A stretch of 64,000 bases of DNA from an uncultured Sedimentitalea sp. Its GTDB lineage: Bacteria > Pseudomonadota > Alphaproteobacteria > Rhodobacterales > Rhodobacteraceae. Made by a program: the position numbers and the translations under genes. Shown piece after piece: positions 41,431-50,710 of this stretch. The stretch lies in NCBI GenBank assembly GCA_947504115.1, contig CANNGH010000004.1, positions 310,001-374,000 of the forward strand, in the 5' to 3' direction. Numbering within the stretch: position 1 is the stretch's first letter; every line of letters begins with the position of its first letter. Below the pieces are notes generated by a model, which searched no databases, was not told the DNA's origin, and worked only from the letters and a program-made list of their open reading frames with translations.

Positions 41431-42456
41431 TCAATAGAGCAGCTGTCCGCCTAACTTGATGCAATAGGTATTGAGAACCGAATGACCATCTATGGTCCTG
41501 ATCCCGTGCGAATAGTTCGGATTGTAGTAAGTTGGTTGAGTATAGTAGACACCAGTTTGGGTTGGCGGATTTGAATTTCGAGCCGCATATAGCGCCATCG
41601 CAAGCGAGACAGGCTTAGGACCAAATGGAGCAAGAGTTAAACTGTGCTGTCCGTCTTCTCCAATGCCAGACAGAGTCTGGAACACTTCTGGGACATTAAT
41701 CCCATCGACCCTCTTAATATTCAAGCGTCCAGAGTCCGCGTTTGGAAAAACCCCTCGAATAAAGCGCCAGTTTCGGAGCACACGATCCGCTTGCGCGGGA
41801 AACGGGAATAAAAAGATCATTTGTTCTTCATCGAATTTTCCCGAGTCCACTAGATCAGGAAGTCCAAGCGGTTCGTATCCGATTCCAACAACAATACTCC
41901 TATCATTCTCATCACGTGGCGAGATCCGAAACCCTGGCAGGGCCTCCCATGGGTCAGGGTTCTCCGCTAGGGGCTGATTGGAGTAACGATCCGGCTCGGC
42001 GTATGTGACGATGATGTTCCGTGGTAAAGGGAATTCCTGAAATAATAACTTCATAAGAAAGAAGTAGACCTTCTTGGGCAGGGAAGTAATATCTACGATT
42101 AGATCTTTATCACCTATGGAGGTCAAAAACCCACGCAAAGCACTCTCATATTTACGGAATGGTTCCGTCAAGTTTAGCCTGACAATAGTTTGATCAGTAA
42201 ATCCAAATGCATCAATAGCTGACCAGTTTTCTGAGGTTTTAAGCGCGATTTCTTGTGTTGCGACGGACAGGGGATCCTCAATTTCAAAAATTAGTTGCGA
42301 GCCCGTCATATTGAGGTCCCGCATGGAACCAAAAACCGTTGTGCATCGGAGCTCAGGTGATGAGCAAGAGATGAGTGCCCACTCCCTTCCCGTTTGCGAC
42401 CTCATGATTTGGTCAAACCGACCCCATGGCCTAAATTTCTCTGCGCCTCCAAACAT
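41431..42456 (-). CDS. Rossmann/CARF-like protein of the four-gene operon
   Basis: A 341-aa protein without membrane segments. ALISCSSPELRCTTVFGSMR and DLIVDITSLPKKVYFFLMKLLFQ followed by RNIIVTYAEPDRYSN suggest a Rossmann-like alpha/beta fold like that of CARF or related sensor domains, with GIGYEPLGLPD further on. I recognise no catalytic motif. It is the last gene, 8 bases after the ATPase stop. A role as sensor or effector is inferred only from the operon. Confidence 0.6.
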   Translation of the reverse strand: MFGGAEKFRPWGRFDQIMRSQTGREWALISCSSPELRCTTVFGSMRDLNMTGSQLIFEIEDPLSVATQEIALKTSENWSAIDAFGFTDQTIVRLNLTEPFRKYESALRGFLTSIGDKDLIVDITSLPKKVYFFLMKLLFQEFPLPRNIIVTYAEPDRYSNQPLAENPDPWEALPGFRISPRDENDRSIVVGIGYEPLGLPDLVDSGKFDEEQMIFLFPFPAQADRVLRNWRFIRGVFPNADSGRLNIKRVDGINVPEVFQTLSGIGEDGQHSLTLAPFGPKPVSLAMALYAARNSNPPTQTGVYYTQPTYYNPNYSHGIRTIDGHSVLNTYCIKLGGQLLY

Positions 42457-42464
42457 GTATTTAT

Positions 42465-44495
42465 CTAATCTCTGAACAGAAAATTGAGCTGATCGTCGTT
42501 ACCGTTTGGCTTAGACTTTTTTCGGTTGCTTCGAGCTTCTGCACTTATTCCAACAGTTACCACTCCCGCCTTTTTCATCCATTCAGCGACTTCCAGTATC
42601 GTTGCGTAGTAGGGTTCCTTTATGTGCGCAGCTGGTATCTGAAAGTGAGGTGATAATATCGGTGATAAATACCACTTTTCACTCTGACCCCTCGCTCGGG
42701 ATTTTGGTGTATGCGGCCGACTTTCAAGTACACCAAAGGCAACGCAGTCAGAAAGAAAATTCTCGATAATTGGTTCATCTTCCACGGACTTCAAGGGTAG
42801 TGAGAACCCATTGCCTCCGGGGTAGGACATGTTCCGATCACCCAGCAGGTTAACCCGAAACATATTCCCAATCTCATTAGCGAACCGATGTCGATCGTCC
42901 CCACCCTTTGGCTCCGCTTTGATCTTGCGAAACCAATAATCACTCGCAGAGTTTATACCTAAGGCCTGTATTATTGGGTCGATGCCTTGGGGAAGATTAA
43001 TTGGGCCATCTTCAAGGCTCCGCAAAAGTTCCGCCCAAACGAATTGGCAAATGCTGAGGAAAGTCAGGATGTTTCGTCCAGAAAGGTTCACCACATCGGT
43101 AGCGCCGTACCACACAAGCTTTTGTCCGCAAGAGGAGAATACTTGAAGAAGTGCCTGCTGCTTTCGTTCTTTTTTCCACCACGGTCGGGCCGACCAGGGT
43201 TCTCTTCCGATAATTTCGCCGGTTATTGCTTGATTTTTGACATTCTGACGAGCCCAAGCCTCTCCTAACTTTGCTGAAATAGGGTCTTCCTGTGCAAGTT
43301 CTTTGAGTGCGTTTCTAACCGACTCATCAAACGGCAGTTTCCTTGAGACAACATTGACGCGACTCTTTGTTATGAACGCATCGACCTTCTGCTCTGGCGT
43401 TACCCGTGTCCCAAACATTTGCTTTGTGGCCTTAGCCTCAACGTCATAGTATCCAGATCCCAGCAATCTCCTTCGAAGCACGTCATCGCAAAAACTCGGA
43501 AATAGTGACTTCCGGTTTTCTCGCCCTTGAAGTAGCTCGTCAATGTTGACAACACTGACCTCTCTCATTTCTTCGACTGTAGCGCTGCCACTCAATCCCT
43601 GCACGCCCTTGTCCAAAGAGTACAAGCGTGCTCCTACGCGATATGAAACCCGATCGTCTCTATTACCAAGCATCTTCCAGATAACACGCCTAAAAACAGG
43701 TCTATCGTTTTCTGAAATATCGCGCTCCAGATCCATCAAATCTTCGAATTGATCTATCGTGACTAGCAAGGGAACATTTTCGGGCAGGATTCCACAATCC
43801 CTTAAACAGTCAGCTACCACTGCAATCGGTTCACCTGGGGCCGTCTTCGTCCGAGTCACAACTTCAGGGAAGTCGGAATTATAGTTGAGAAAGCTCTCGT
43901 AGCTGCGAATTCTACCCTCAATGCGCTCTTTCAATGCGGCAAAGGATGCTATGCCCTCGAGAGTTCCAAGCCAACAAGGCGCTGAACTAAGGCGCACTGC
44001 GAAATCGTCTAGCAAATCGTGCTGAGTGTTGAGACCAATCTTCTCGGCTAAAACACGGCCCTGATCTGAAAAAAGTAACTCCATTTTCTCGAGGAGGTCC
44101 GAAACAATCCAATAATTTAAGAAATCTGCAAAGTACAAGCCGACAACGCGCTCATTTTCGACGGGGGCGTCCTCTATCGATCTTTGTCCAAACAGTAGAG
44201 CGCCGCTTGATCTCAGTGTAATACTCGCTGAAATAAACTTGGAACAATGAGCTGGAAGGGGCCAATCTCGATCACTTTTGAGAAACTCAATCAGTACGCT
44301 TGGCTCTAGTAAGTTAAGCAGAGCCGACTTCCCTGAACCTTGAAGTCCGCACAAGATGACATTTCCGGGCTCAAACAGCCGTTGGACCAAGCTTTCTTTG
44401 AGAAGGATTGGGCTAAATAAGTCAACAAAGGCGTCTGCCGCAATTGATTCAGTGCGATAGAGGCTATTGAAGGGATTCTGAGAGCTGTGTTTCAT
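42465..44495 (-). CDS. P-loop ATPase, ORC/CDC6-like, of a predicted conflict system
   Basis: A 676-aa protein starting at MKHSSQNPFNSLYRTESIAADAFVDLF. Walker A is ILCGLQGSGKSALLNLL (about residues 45-60) and Walker B is PLLVTIDQFEDLMDLERD. The remaining 400 residues are mixed helices with a late segment WYLSPILSPHFQIPAAHI resembling a winged helix. The start Met overlaps the PRTase stop (ATGA). ORC/CDC6-like AAA ATPases paired with PRTase-like proteins have been predicted as bacterial conflict systems; I assign this by motif and neighbourhood, not by a search. Confidence 0.7.
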   Translation of the reverse strand: MKHSSQNPFNSLYRTESIAADAFVDLFSPILLKESLVQRLFEPGNVILCGLQGSGKSALLNLLEPSVLIEFLKSDRDWPLPAHCSKFISASITLRSSGALLFGQRSIEDAPVENERVVGLYFADFLNYWIVSDLLEKMELLFSDQGRVLAEKIGLNTQHDLLDDFAVRLSSAPCWLGTLEGIASFAALKERIEGRIRSYESFLNYNSDFPEVVTRTKTAPGEPIAVVADCLRDCGILPENVPLLVTIDQFEDLMDLERDISENDRPVFRRVIWKMLGNRDDRVSYRVGARLYSLDKGVQGLSGSATVEEMREVSVVNIDELLQGRENRKSLFPSFCDDVLRRRLLGSGYYDVEAKATKQMFGTRVTPEQKVDAFITKSRVNVVSRKLPFDESVRNALKELAQEDPISAKLGEAWARQNVKNQAITGEIIGREPWSARPWWKKERKQQALLQVFSSCGQKLVWYGATDVVNLSGRNILTFLSICQFVWAELLRSLEDGPINLPQGIDPIIQALGINSASDYWFRKIKAEPKGGDDRHRFANEIGNMFRVNLLGDRNMSYPGGNGFSLPLKSVEDEPIIENFLSDCVAFGVLESRPHTPKSRARGQSEKWYLSPILSPHFQIPAAHIKEPYYATILEVAEWMKKAGVVTVGISAEARSNRKKSKPNGNDDQLNFLFRD

Positions 44496-45496
44496 GTTGG
44501 TAGCCTTGGCGTTCGAAGAAACAACGGTTCCCAAGAGTTATCTTTTCTTCTGTGAAAAGCAGGAATAGTGTTGTCGGGACAGTTTGAGTACGGGACCACG
44601 AAACCGCCCGTCTGACGGTAGCCGAACGGACCGAACTCTTGTTTGTCTCCCTGTATTTTGGGGTGAATTTTGGTAAGTAACTGCCGAACTCTCTGGTAAT
44701 CGGAGTTTTCACCGGCCTTTAATGCTGGCGTCACAAAGAAACGTTCTTCGAGGGCCAGAACTGGGCTAAAGGTGAAGTGGTCAACAGCATTGCTCAGCCT
44801 TCTTGCTTCATCGGCTCCATCGGGACAAATAAAAAGGGGGCAAAGCATGACGTTGATATCAGGCCCAAGAGATAATGCCAAATTTACCGCATCCAACATC
44901 TGAGATCCCGACCCGACGAAGTCTTCAAACAGTACGAGATTCTTTCTTGGAACTTCATTTGGTTTGCCCTCTCGAAGAACGTCTCGTCTGAAGTTCGCAG
45001 GGTTCCAATTGTCGGTATTGCCCTCCCATTTGTGTCTTAGGCCCTCGTTCTGAATACCATTAAGCAAACAAAAACTCCGAATTCCAAAGCTATCAGTAAC
45101 CTCGGTATATCTTGTTGCTGCTAATTCCTGCTCGATCCTTTGATGTGCGTCAGCCTGGAAAGGGTCTATCCCCGAAACATTCATCAACCATTGCAACACA
45201 TGTTTGCTGAAGGCCGTCCTATATGCTGCATCTTGTTCGCTCTTACCGATGAAGAAAAGGTGGGCAAGCAATCTATAGAGTTCCTGCCTATCAGTATCAG
45301 CATCCAGATTGCCGATCCAACGTGCCAACCTAGAGCCAAATGATCCGTGTCCGCCATAAGCCGTAACTACGTACTCATGGTACAATTCGCGCTCTAGGAA
45401 TTCGACGTCCCTCTTGAGCACTTCGATGCCCTTCTGCCCGTCGAAATCTTCCATACACCATCGTTGCAACAAATCTCTGAAATCCGTTCTGTTCAT
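44492..45496 (-). CDS. Phosphoribosyltransferase-like (PRTase-CE type) protein
   Basis: A 334-aa protein starting at MNRTDFRDLLQRWC. NLVLFEDFVGSGSQMLDAVNLAL matches the PRPP-loop of type I phosphoribosyltransferases (hhhhED-x-x-GSG/TGS). The C-terminal FVVPYSNCPDNTIPAFH with a late Trp and Arg is characteristic of the PRTase-CE group as I recall it. The substrate is unknown; modification of a nucleotide or macromolecule is the general expectation. It is coupled to both neighbours by ATGA overlaps. Confidence 0.7.
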   Translation of the reverse strand: MNRTDFRDLLQRWCMEDFDGQKGIEVLKRDVEFLERELYHEYVVTAYGGHGSFGSRLARWIGNLDADTDRQELYRLLAHLFFIGKSEQDAAYRTAFSKHVLQWLMNVSGIDPFQADAHQRIEQELAATRYTEVTDSFGIRSFCLLNGIQNEGLRHKWEGNTDNWNPANFRRDVLREGKPNEVPRKNLVLFEDFVGSGSQMLDAVNLALSLGPDINVMLCPLFICPDGADEARRLSNAVDHFTFSPVLALEERFFVTPALKAGENSDYQRVRQLLTKIHPKIQGDKQEFGPFGYRQTGGFVVPYSNCPDNTIPAFHRRKDNSWEPLFLRTPRLPT

Positions 45497-46782
45497 AGAC
45501 TGTCCCACCTAGAGACAATAGTTCCTGCAACCAGTTTCGCGAAGTCTGGCGGAACAGCATTGCCTATCATTCTGTATTTGGCAGCCTCCGAGCCTGAAAA
45601 AACGAAGCGGTCTGGAAAGCTTTGGATCCGAGCGGCTTCGCGGACTGAGAAACCACGGTCCTCGGCAGGATGTAAAAAGTACCGAGGCTGTCCAAAACGC
45701 GTGTCGACCGTCGGTGATACATCGTCCCACTTCAGTCGACGAAATTTGCCATTAAACGTGTTTGTGAGGTCTATGTTTCCATCAGCTCTTCGAAGATACT
45801 TCTTGTCAACCAGAGAGTCGACTAGTGCCTCAGCGGAGCTAATGAAATGATTTTGAATCTCACCCATCGATACGGGGTCGGCGTCACCGAAATCTCGCTT
45901 GCGGTTCTGCCTTCTAAGCTTCACAATGGTTTCTAGGAGTTTGATTTCTTGATCTTCTACAGCTCCAAAGACCTCTGGGATTTCCCATGTGTGCACAGCT
46001 GAAAAGCCGCTCCGAACGTTCGATAATTTTTGACCAGGCAAGATTCTTCTAGCTATTTTCTTTTCATCGGACAGATCGGTAAGGTGAACTGCCTCGAAAT
46101 CGCCTACCTTGTCTACTCCTTTGAGCACGATATCGAGCGATTTCCTTTTCTGACAGGGAATTTGAAGTTCGAGACCAGTTTCTGACAAAACGGCTAGGAT
46201 AAGAACCCTAATCCTGCGCTGGGCGATTCCATAATCGGTCAGATTGTAGGTTGACCAGCTTACAGAATATCCGTTTTCGCGTAGAACTGATACAGTCTTA
46301 TCAAAGTGCTTTAAGTTCTTTGCATTAAGCAGGCCTCGGACGTTCTCGATTAAAACAACTTTCGGTTTCACAAGTGCCGCTATTCGAGCGACGTTCCAAA
46401 CATGGTCATTTCGATAATCATCAGGATCATTTCGGCCGGCCGTCGAAAACCCTTGGCAGGGTGGGCCAGCTGCAATGATATCGACTCCCTCTAGCAACGC
46501 TTTTTGTTCCTCGCCAAAAGTTCCGAGATCCATACAAATCGTTTTTGTGCCGAGATTATTCGCCAAGTTTGCCAGCGCTGATCTGTCAAAGTCGATAGCA
46601 CATGTCCCTGTTAGGCCAGCATCAAGAAAACCTTGATCTAGCCCTCCACAGCCACTGTACAAGCTGGCAAACTTTATGTTGTCTCTATTATTTATGCCCG
46701 TTTTCCTTAAGTTTTTTGTGTTCGAGCTTTGGAAGGCCGTTGTCCGAGCATAGAGTTCTTTCAGGACTAGATGAAGGCCCAT
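45493..46782 (-). CDS. DNA cytosine-5 methyltransferase
   Basis: A 429-aa C5 methyltransferase. Motif I is SLYSGCGGLDQGFLDAGL, the catalytic Cys lies in AAGPPCQGFSTAGRNDPDD, motif VI is LIENVRGLLN, motif VIII QRRIRVLIL, and motifs IX-X are REAARIQSFPDRFVF plus IGNAVPP. All are intact. No restriction endonuclease is adjacent; instead it starts the operon with the PRTase, ATPase and Rossmann-like genes. It may mark host DNA so that the rest of the system can tell self from phage. The ATG at 46780-46782 has only a weak ribosome site. Confidence 0.9.
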   Translation of the reverse strand: MGLHLVLKELYARTTAFQSSNTKNLRKTGINNRDNIKFASLYSGCGGLDQGFLDAGLTGTCAIDFDRSALANLANNLGTKTICMDLGTFGEEQKALLEGVDIIAAGPPCQGFSTAGRNDPDDYRNDHVWNVARIAALVKPKVVLIENVRGLLNAKNLKHFDKTVSVLRENGYSVSWSTYNLTDYGIAQRRIRVLILAVLSETGLELQIPCQKRKSLDIVLKGVDKVGDFEAVHLTDLSDEKKIARRILPGQKLSNVRSGFSAVHTWEIPEVFGAVEDQEIKLLETIVKLRRQNRKRDFGDADPVSMGEIQNHFISSAEALVDSLVDKKYLRRADGNIDLTNTFNGKFRRLKWDDVSPTVDTRFGQPRYFLHPAEDRGFSVREAARIQSFPDRFVFSGSEAAKYRMIGNAVPPDFAKLVAGTIVSRWDSL

Positions 46783-46940
46783 ATTGAATCGGCTAAGTGT
46801 TCAACCCGTCGGGTGTCCACAGTCGTCGGATTTCCTCCGAAGGGTTGCCCAAGCAATACTCAATGTGCGTTCTTGCTCGTTGGTTCGGATGCGATCCGGG
46901 GACTGCAGCAGATGTCCGAATTCTGCATATTCTTACAAGC
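46783..46940. promoter_or_regulatory. Promoter region of the four-gene operon
   Basis: Only non-coding sequence between the methyltransferase start and the next phage-like gene. It must contain the leftward promoter; no operator is obvious. The composition change to GC-rich occurs here. Confidence 0.4.
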
Positions 46941-47606
46941 CTATCGCTTCCAAGGCCACACTTTCGGCATCGCTTCCGTCACTTCGACCTCCCGGAGCAT
47001 CCGGCCCGCCATCAGCCCATCCCGCACCCAGTCCAGCGCCTGCCACCAATCCTCATAGCCGCGCCGGGCGGAGGCGATCTGCTCCGGATGCGGCCGCCAG
47101 GTGACCGGGCAGACCAAAACCTCGACCGTGCGCCATTTGCCCCGGGTCAGCACCCGTTCGGTGCCCACAACTTCCGTCACGGCCCGAATTCCATGCTGAT
47201 TTCGCCGCGTCTCGACCGGCACACAGCGCGGTACGACACCGGGCATCCAGTCAGGCGTCAGTCCGGCGCGGGCCAGTTCCGCCACCCGGATCGCCATGCG
47301 GATGCCGCCCAGACTGTCGGGTATTCCGGCGACGGTGGCGGCGATCACCTCGGCATCCGCATGGGTGTAGCTGCCCATCTTGTGCTGGCCACCGTCCACT
47401 TTGCAGCCCAGCGCGGCACGCTGCATCAGGACGTATTCGAGGCCAAACCCGAAGCCTTCTTCGACCACGTCCTTCGGCGGCGGAAGTTCCAGCTGCGCCT
47501 TTTCCACCCGGAACGCCCATTCCAGCGCTGCCTGCACGCCCAGCGCGCGTTTGACTTTTGCACCACCCGTACGGCCGATCCGTCCCTGCATGCTCATGGC
47601 CGCCAT
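46941..47606 (-). CDS. Phage-like conserved hypothetical protein (221 aa)
   Basis: No domain recognised; features include FGFGLEYVLMQRAALGCKVDGGQHKMGSY and a basic N-terminus, then VCPVTWRPHPEQIASARRGYEDWWQALDWVRDGL near the end. It starts 3 bases after the methyltransferase stop. The same family is common in alphaproteobacterial phages; a DNA-related role is plausible. It is the last gene of the leftward module-B operon. Confidence 0.72.
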   Translation of the reverse strand: MAAMSMQGRIGRTGGAKVKRALGVQAALEWAFRVEKAQLELPPPKDVVEEGFGFGLEYVLMQRAALGCKVDGGQHKMGSYTHADAEVIAATVAGIPDSLGGIRMAIRVAELARAGLTPDWMPGVVPRCVPVETRRNQHGIRAVTEVVGTERVLTRGKWRTVEVLVCPVTWRPHPEQIASARRGYEDWWQALDWVRDGLMAGRMLREVEVTEAMPKVWPWKR

Positions 47607-47609
47607 CCT

Positions 47610-48860
47610 TCAAAGAGGTTCATTTGCGCTGGGCTCTCCGGCTCGTCCGTCGGCCGCCAGATCCACGGGCCCGAGGCCATGGGCAGCTGCGAGAGCGCGC
47701 CACGCATGTGCCGCTGCCAGAGGATGAACTCCGTTGCCGAGCAGGCGCAGAGCGCGTGCCCGATGGGCCAGCCCATCAGCCATCCGACGAAGAGCGGATT
47801 GAGCCGCCGCCGCACCCGGGCCTTCAGGATCCGTCGCGAGACGGCCCGCCCATGCGAGGCAATCAGATAGGCCCAGAGCGGGCGCGAGATCGGGGCGTGC
47901 GACGAGGATCGTTGCCCATGCGGTGTGATCACTGGGTCCGGGTGGGTGAAGCCCTGTTCCGCCCGGTAATGCAGGATATCCATCCGGCTTTTGCCATCCG
48001 CCCGCGTCACGCTGGCCGGGCTGCTGCCCTTCCAGTTCTGCGCGGCTGGGGTGGGCCATTGCAGGGCTTGTGCCGACAGCTTGGGCTCGCCCCGGCTGTT
48101 GATCTTGCCGCGCAGCCGGTCGACCTGATCGTCGGCCACCGGGGTCTGCCATTGCGCTGCCTGCGCTGGCAGCGGCGGCCTCCCGCCCGAGCCATAGCTC
48201 TGCCCCGGCCCACCCTTCGCGCCATCCGTTGCCTTCGGCGTCGACCAGTTGCTGATGCCCCGCGCCAGCGCCTCCGCCTTGCGCGTGAAATCGCTGTTCC
48301 CCGCAGGATTGTAGCGGGCAGTGCCGGGATGCAGGCTCATCGGTGTGGGCCAGGATGAAGACTCGGACCCGCTGGTGCGGCGCGCCGACTTCTGCCGCGC
48401 TGAACAGGCCCGCCGCAGGCGTGTAGCCCATGTCCCAAAGCTCTCGCAGCACGGTTTCAAGGCCGAGGGTGACGTGCCCGGGGACGTTTTCGAGGAAGAC
48501 CCATGCGGGACGGCATTCCCGGAGGACACGGGCGACCTCTGGCCAGAGGTGGCGGGGATCGTCGGCTCCGCCGCGCTTTCCGGCGGCGCTGAAGGGCTGG
48601 CAGGGATATCCGGCGAGCACTGTGTCGAAGGCCCCGCGGAACGGCCGGGCGTCGAAGCTGCGCAGATCGTCCCAGATCGGTGCCGGGGCAAAATACCCTG
48701 CGCGCTGGGCGGCAATGAGCACAGCCCGTGGCCAGGCCTCCCATTCGACAAAGGCGCGGGTGTGATAGCCGGGCTCGGCAAGCATGAGGCCCAGATCAAG
48801 GCCTCCGCCGCCTGCGCAGAGGGACAATCCGTGCCGGGGACGTGACACCAAGCCATTCAC
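47610..48860 (-). CDS. Phage-type DNA cytosine-5 methyltransferase
   Basis: A 416-aa C5 methyltransferase starting at a GTG (48858-48860) that overlaps the stop of the upstream gene. Motif I is LSLCAGGGGLDLGLMLAEPG, the catalytic Cys is in GYPCQPFSAAGKRGG, motif VI is FLENVPG and motif VIII QRVRVFILAH. It belongs to the methylases found in prophages that protect phage DNA from host restriction. The C-terminal 150 residues contain a long variable target-recognition region. Confidence 0.88.
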   Translation of the reverse strand: MNGLVSRPRHGLSLCAGGGGLDLGLMLAEPGYHTRAFVEWEAWPRAVLIAAQRAGYFAPAPIWDDLRSFDARPFRGAFDTVLAGYPCQPFSAAGKRGGADDPRHLWPEVARVLRECRPAWVFLENVPGHVTLGLETVLRELWDMGYTPAAGLFSAAEVGAPHQRVRVFILAHTDEPASRHCPLQSCGEQRFHAQGGGAGAGHQQLVDAEGNGWREGWAGAELWLGREAAAASAGSAMADPGGRRSGRPAARQDQQPGRAQAVGTSPAMAHPSRAELEGQQPGQRDAGGWQKPDGYPALPGGTGLHPPGPSDHTAWATILVARPDLAPALGLSDCLAWAGRLATDPEGPGAAAAQSALRRMADGLAHRARALRLLGNGVHPLAAAHAWRALAAAHGLGPVDLAADGRAGEPSANEPL

Positions 48861-49825
48861 CGCACCCCCCGCTGACGCAGCCTGTCCGCTGTCACCAACC
48901 TGCGGGCTAGCATCGCCTCGCACATGGCGTTGCTGATCATATTGGCGGGCAGATATTCGTCGGAGTTGACCTTGGCCGCATAGAATTCCGCCAGTTCATC
49001 CGGGCTGGGTGGTGGCTTGCCGTGGGTCTTGCGGCTGCGCTTGGATTTCAGGGCGCTGCCATTTGCGGCAGCCGCCTGCGCATCGCGCTGGGCGGCGCGC
49101 TCCATGGCACGATCCAGCGCCTTGGGGCCATCAGGCGGATTAGGGTGATCGTTGCGGGTCTCGGTCGCGACCTCGATGATCCGTTTCTCGGAGAGCCCGA
49201 AAGCATCGATCCATCGCCGCACATGGTTCCGCGCTGGCCAACCCTGCCACCAAGCGGGCAGCGTGGCATTGGCGACAAAGCCCAGCGCGCCGAGCAGCTC
49301 TGCAAAAAACCGATCAAAATCGGAATCTCGCGCTTGCGCGTCCTCCTCCTCCTTTACAGGTTTACTTAGGGGTTCTCTTACAAGGTTAATCTCCGGATTC
49401 CGGAGATGGCTTTGAGCAAAATCAGGAGATGGCTTTGTCCCAAATCCGGAGATGGCTCCATGTCCGGAATCAGGAGTTGGGTCGGCGTTCTGTTCTTCCT
49501 CCGTTCCTGCAATTCCATCTCCGGTTTTAGGAGTTGGCTCTGGTGGAAACCCATCCTCGAACCCCAGGATGTAGCGCGTTGCTTTGCGCTTGTGGGTGCG
49601 CGGATCATAGCTGCGAACCCGGTGGATCAGGCGCAGCTCCTCCAGCTTGGTGAGATGGTTGTTCAGCGCTGAGACCGACATTTCCGCGTCCTCGGCCAAT
49701 CGTGCTTGCGTGGGGAAACAGCCGAAATCCGGATTGTGTCGGTCACAGAGAAACCAAAGCACGATCTTGGTCGCAGGCTTCAACCCGCGTTGCTGGATGG
49801 CCCAGACGGTCGCCTTGTGGCTCAT
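48857..49825 (-). CDS. Winged-helix replication/regulatory protein of the element
   Basis: A 322-aa protein starting MSHKATVWAIQQRGLKPATKIVLWFLCDRHNPDFGCFPTQARLAEDAEMSVSALNNHLTKLEELRLI, a clear winged helix (helix_turn_helix_36 type) followed by a low-complexity linker and a C-terminal region (AWWQGWPARNHVRRWIDAF). Proteins of this layout act in phage or plasmid replication initiation. The ATG overlaps the VRR-NUC stop and the end overlaps the methyltransferase start. Confidence 0.78.
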   Translation of the reverse strand: MSHKATVWAIQQRGLKPATKIVLWFLCDRHNPDFGCFPTQARLAEDAEMSVSALNNHLTKLEELRLIHRVRSYDPRTHKRKATRYILGFEDGFPPEPTPKTGDGIAGTEEEQNADPTPDSGHGAISGFGTKPSPDFAQSHLRNPEINLVREPLSKPVKEEEDAQARDSDFDRFFAELLGALGFVANATLPAWWQGWPARNHVRRWIDAFGLSEKRIIEVATETRNDHPNPPDGPKALDRAMERAAQRDAQAAAANGSALKSKRSRKTHGKPPPSPDELAEFYAAKVNSDEYLPANMISNAMCEAMLARRLVTADRLRQRGVR

Positions 49826-50214
49826 GATGCAACCCTCCGCGCTGGGCGGACACGGCTGGTGAACCCGTGATCCGCCAACGCGCCCAGCGCGTCGTCGAGC
49901 GAGCGCACGAGCGCCCAACCAAAGCCCTGTGCCAGCATGGCATCGCGAAACGCCTCCTGATTGGGGCGCAGGCGTCCCTTGGGGGCCTTCAGTTCAAGAA
50001 ACAGAACGCGACCGTCGCAGAGCACCATCAGGTCGGCAAAACCCGCATGCACGCCCATGCCGACGAGGATCGCCTGGCGTTTTGCACCGCGCGGCCCGGC
50101 CTCGGTCACTTCATTGGCGCAATGATGGATGATGGCCGTGCGCGGCAGGGCAATGCGCAACGCCTGTACAACCGTGCGCTGCAGATCAGCCTCAGGGGTG
50201 TGGCGGCGCGTCAT
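49822..50214 (-). CDS. VRR-NUC domain nuclease, copy B (complete)
   Basis: A 130-aa protein consisting of one VRR-NUC domain: TPEADLQRTVVQALRI at the N-terminus (Glu), VGMGVHAGFADLMVL (Asp), and FLELKAPKGRLRPNQEAF (Glu and Lys), the PD-(D/E)xK-like core. Small phage VRR-NUC proteins cut branched DNA. ATGA overlaps on both sides place it in one operon with the HTH, small ORF, replication-like and methyltransferase genes. The N-terminal part of its twin ends the window at position 1. Confidence 0.88.
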   Translation of the reverse strand: MTRRHTPEADLQRTVVQALRIALPRTAIIHHCANEVTEAGPRGAKRQAILVGMGVHAGFADLMVLCDGRVLFLELKAPKGRLRPNQEAFRDAMLAQGFGWALVRSLDDALGALADHGFTSRVRPARRVAS

Positions 50215-50453
50215 CGTGCCACCTCACCATCATGATCCCGCTGCGGGGCGTTACGGGTTGGCTGCCGTGCATCGATGACCACCAGCAGAATGCGGGCGTC
50301 CTCGCGTTCCTGTTCCGTCTCGCCATGCTGAACGAGGACATTGCAGGCGAGCCGGATCAGGTGGTCGCTGTGATGGGCAACATCGGCGATCACAGCGCGG
50401 GCCTCTGCCACACGGTCGGCAGGCCAGTCAGAATTGCGGGATCTGGTCATCAT
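50211..50453 (-). CDS. Small conserved element protein (80 aa), copy B
   Basis: Equivalent of the gene at 253. The first residues differ (MMTRSRNSDWPADR versus MHKSIWPADR) while the remainder is almost identical, including EREDARILLVVIDARQPTR. ATG 50451-50453 overlaps the HTH stop. Function unknown. Confidence 0.75.
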   Translation of the reverse strand: MMTRSRNSDWPADRVAEARAVIADVAHHSDHLIRLACNVLVQHGETEQEREDARILLVVIDARQPTRNAPQRDHDGEVAR

Positions 50454-50710
50454 CACCGGCGCCCTCCGGCACGGCGGCGGCGCGGGGCGGCCTGCTCCTG
50501 CTCTTCCAGCCAGTCCTCGACTGCGGCGCGGCGGTAATAGACCTTGCGCCCGGCGCGCACGCAGGGCGGGCCGGTGCGCTGCGCCTCCCAGCGGCGCAGA
50601 GTGTCGACCGACAGGCCGAGTTCCAGCGCCAGGTCGAGACGGCTGATCCAGCCGACCAGCAGCTTGCGGGGTTTTTCCTTCGACTCTGGCATCGATCCGA
50701 GATGCGGCAT
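50453..50710 (-). CDS. HTH DNA-binding protein, excisionase/AlpA-like, copy B
   Basis: An 85-aa twin of the protein at 483, with the same MerR/AlpA-type HTH (LSVDTLRRWEAQRTGPPCV). It faces away from the integrase across the GGGTGGC control region. Probable directionality factor or repressor. Confidence 0.8.
   Translation of the reverse strand: MPHLGSMPESKEKPRKLLVGWISRLDLALELGLSVDTLRRWEAQRTGPPCVRAGRKVYYRRAAVEDWLEEQEQAAPRRRRAGGRR

Noticed and set aside
45493-46782. Classical type II restriction-modification system
   Set aside because: No endonuclease-like gene is adjacent; the linked proteins are PRTase-, ATPase- and Rossmann-like.
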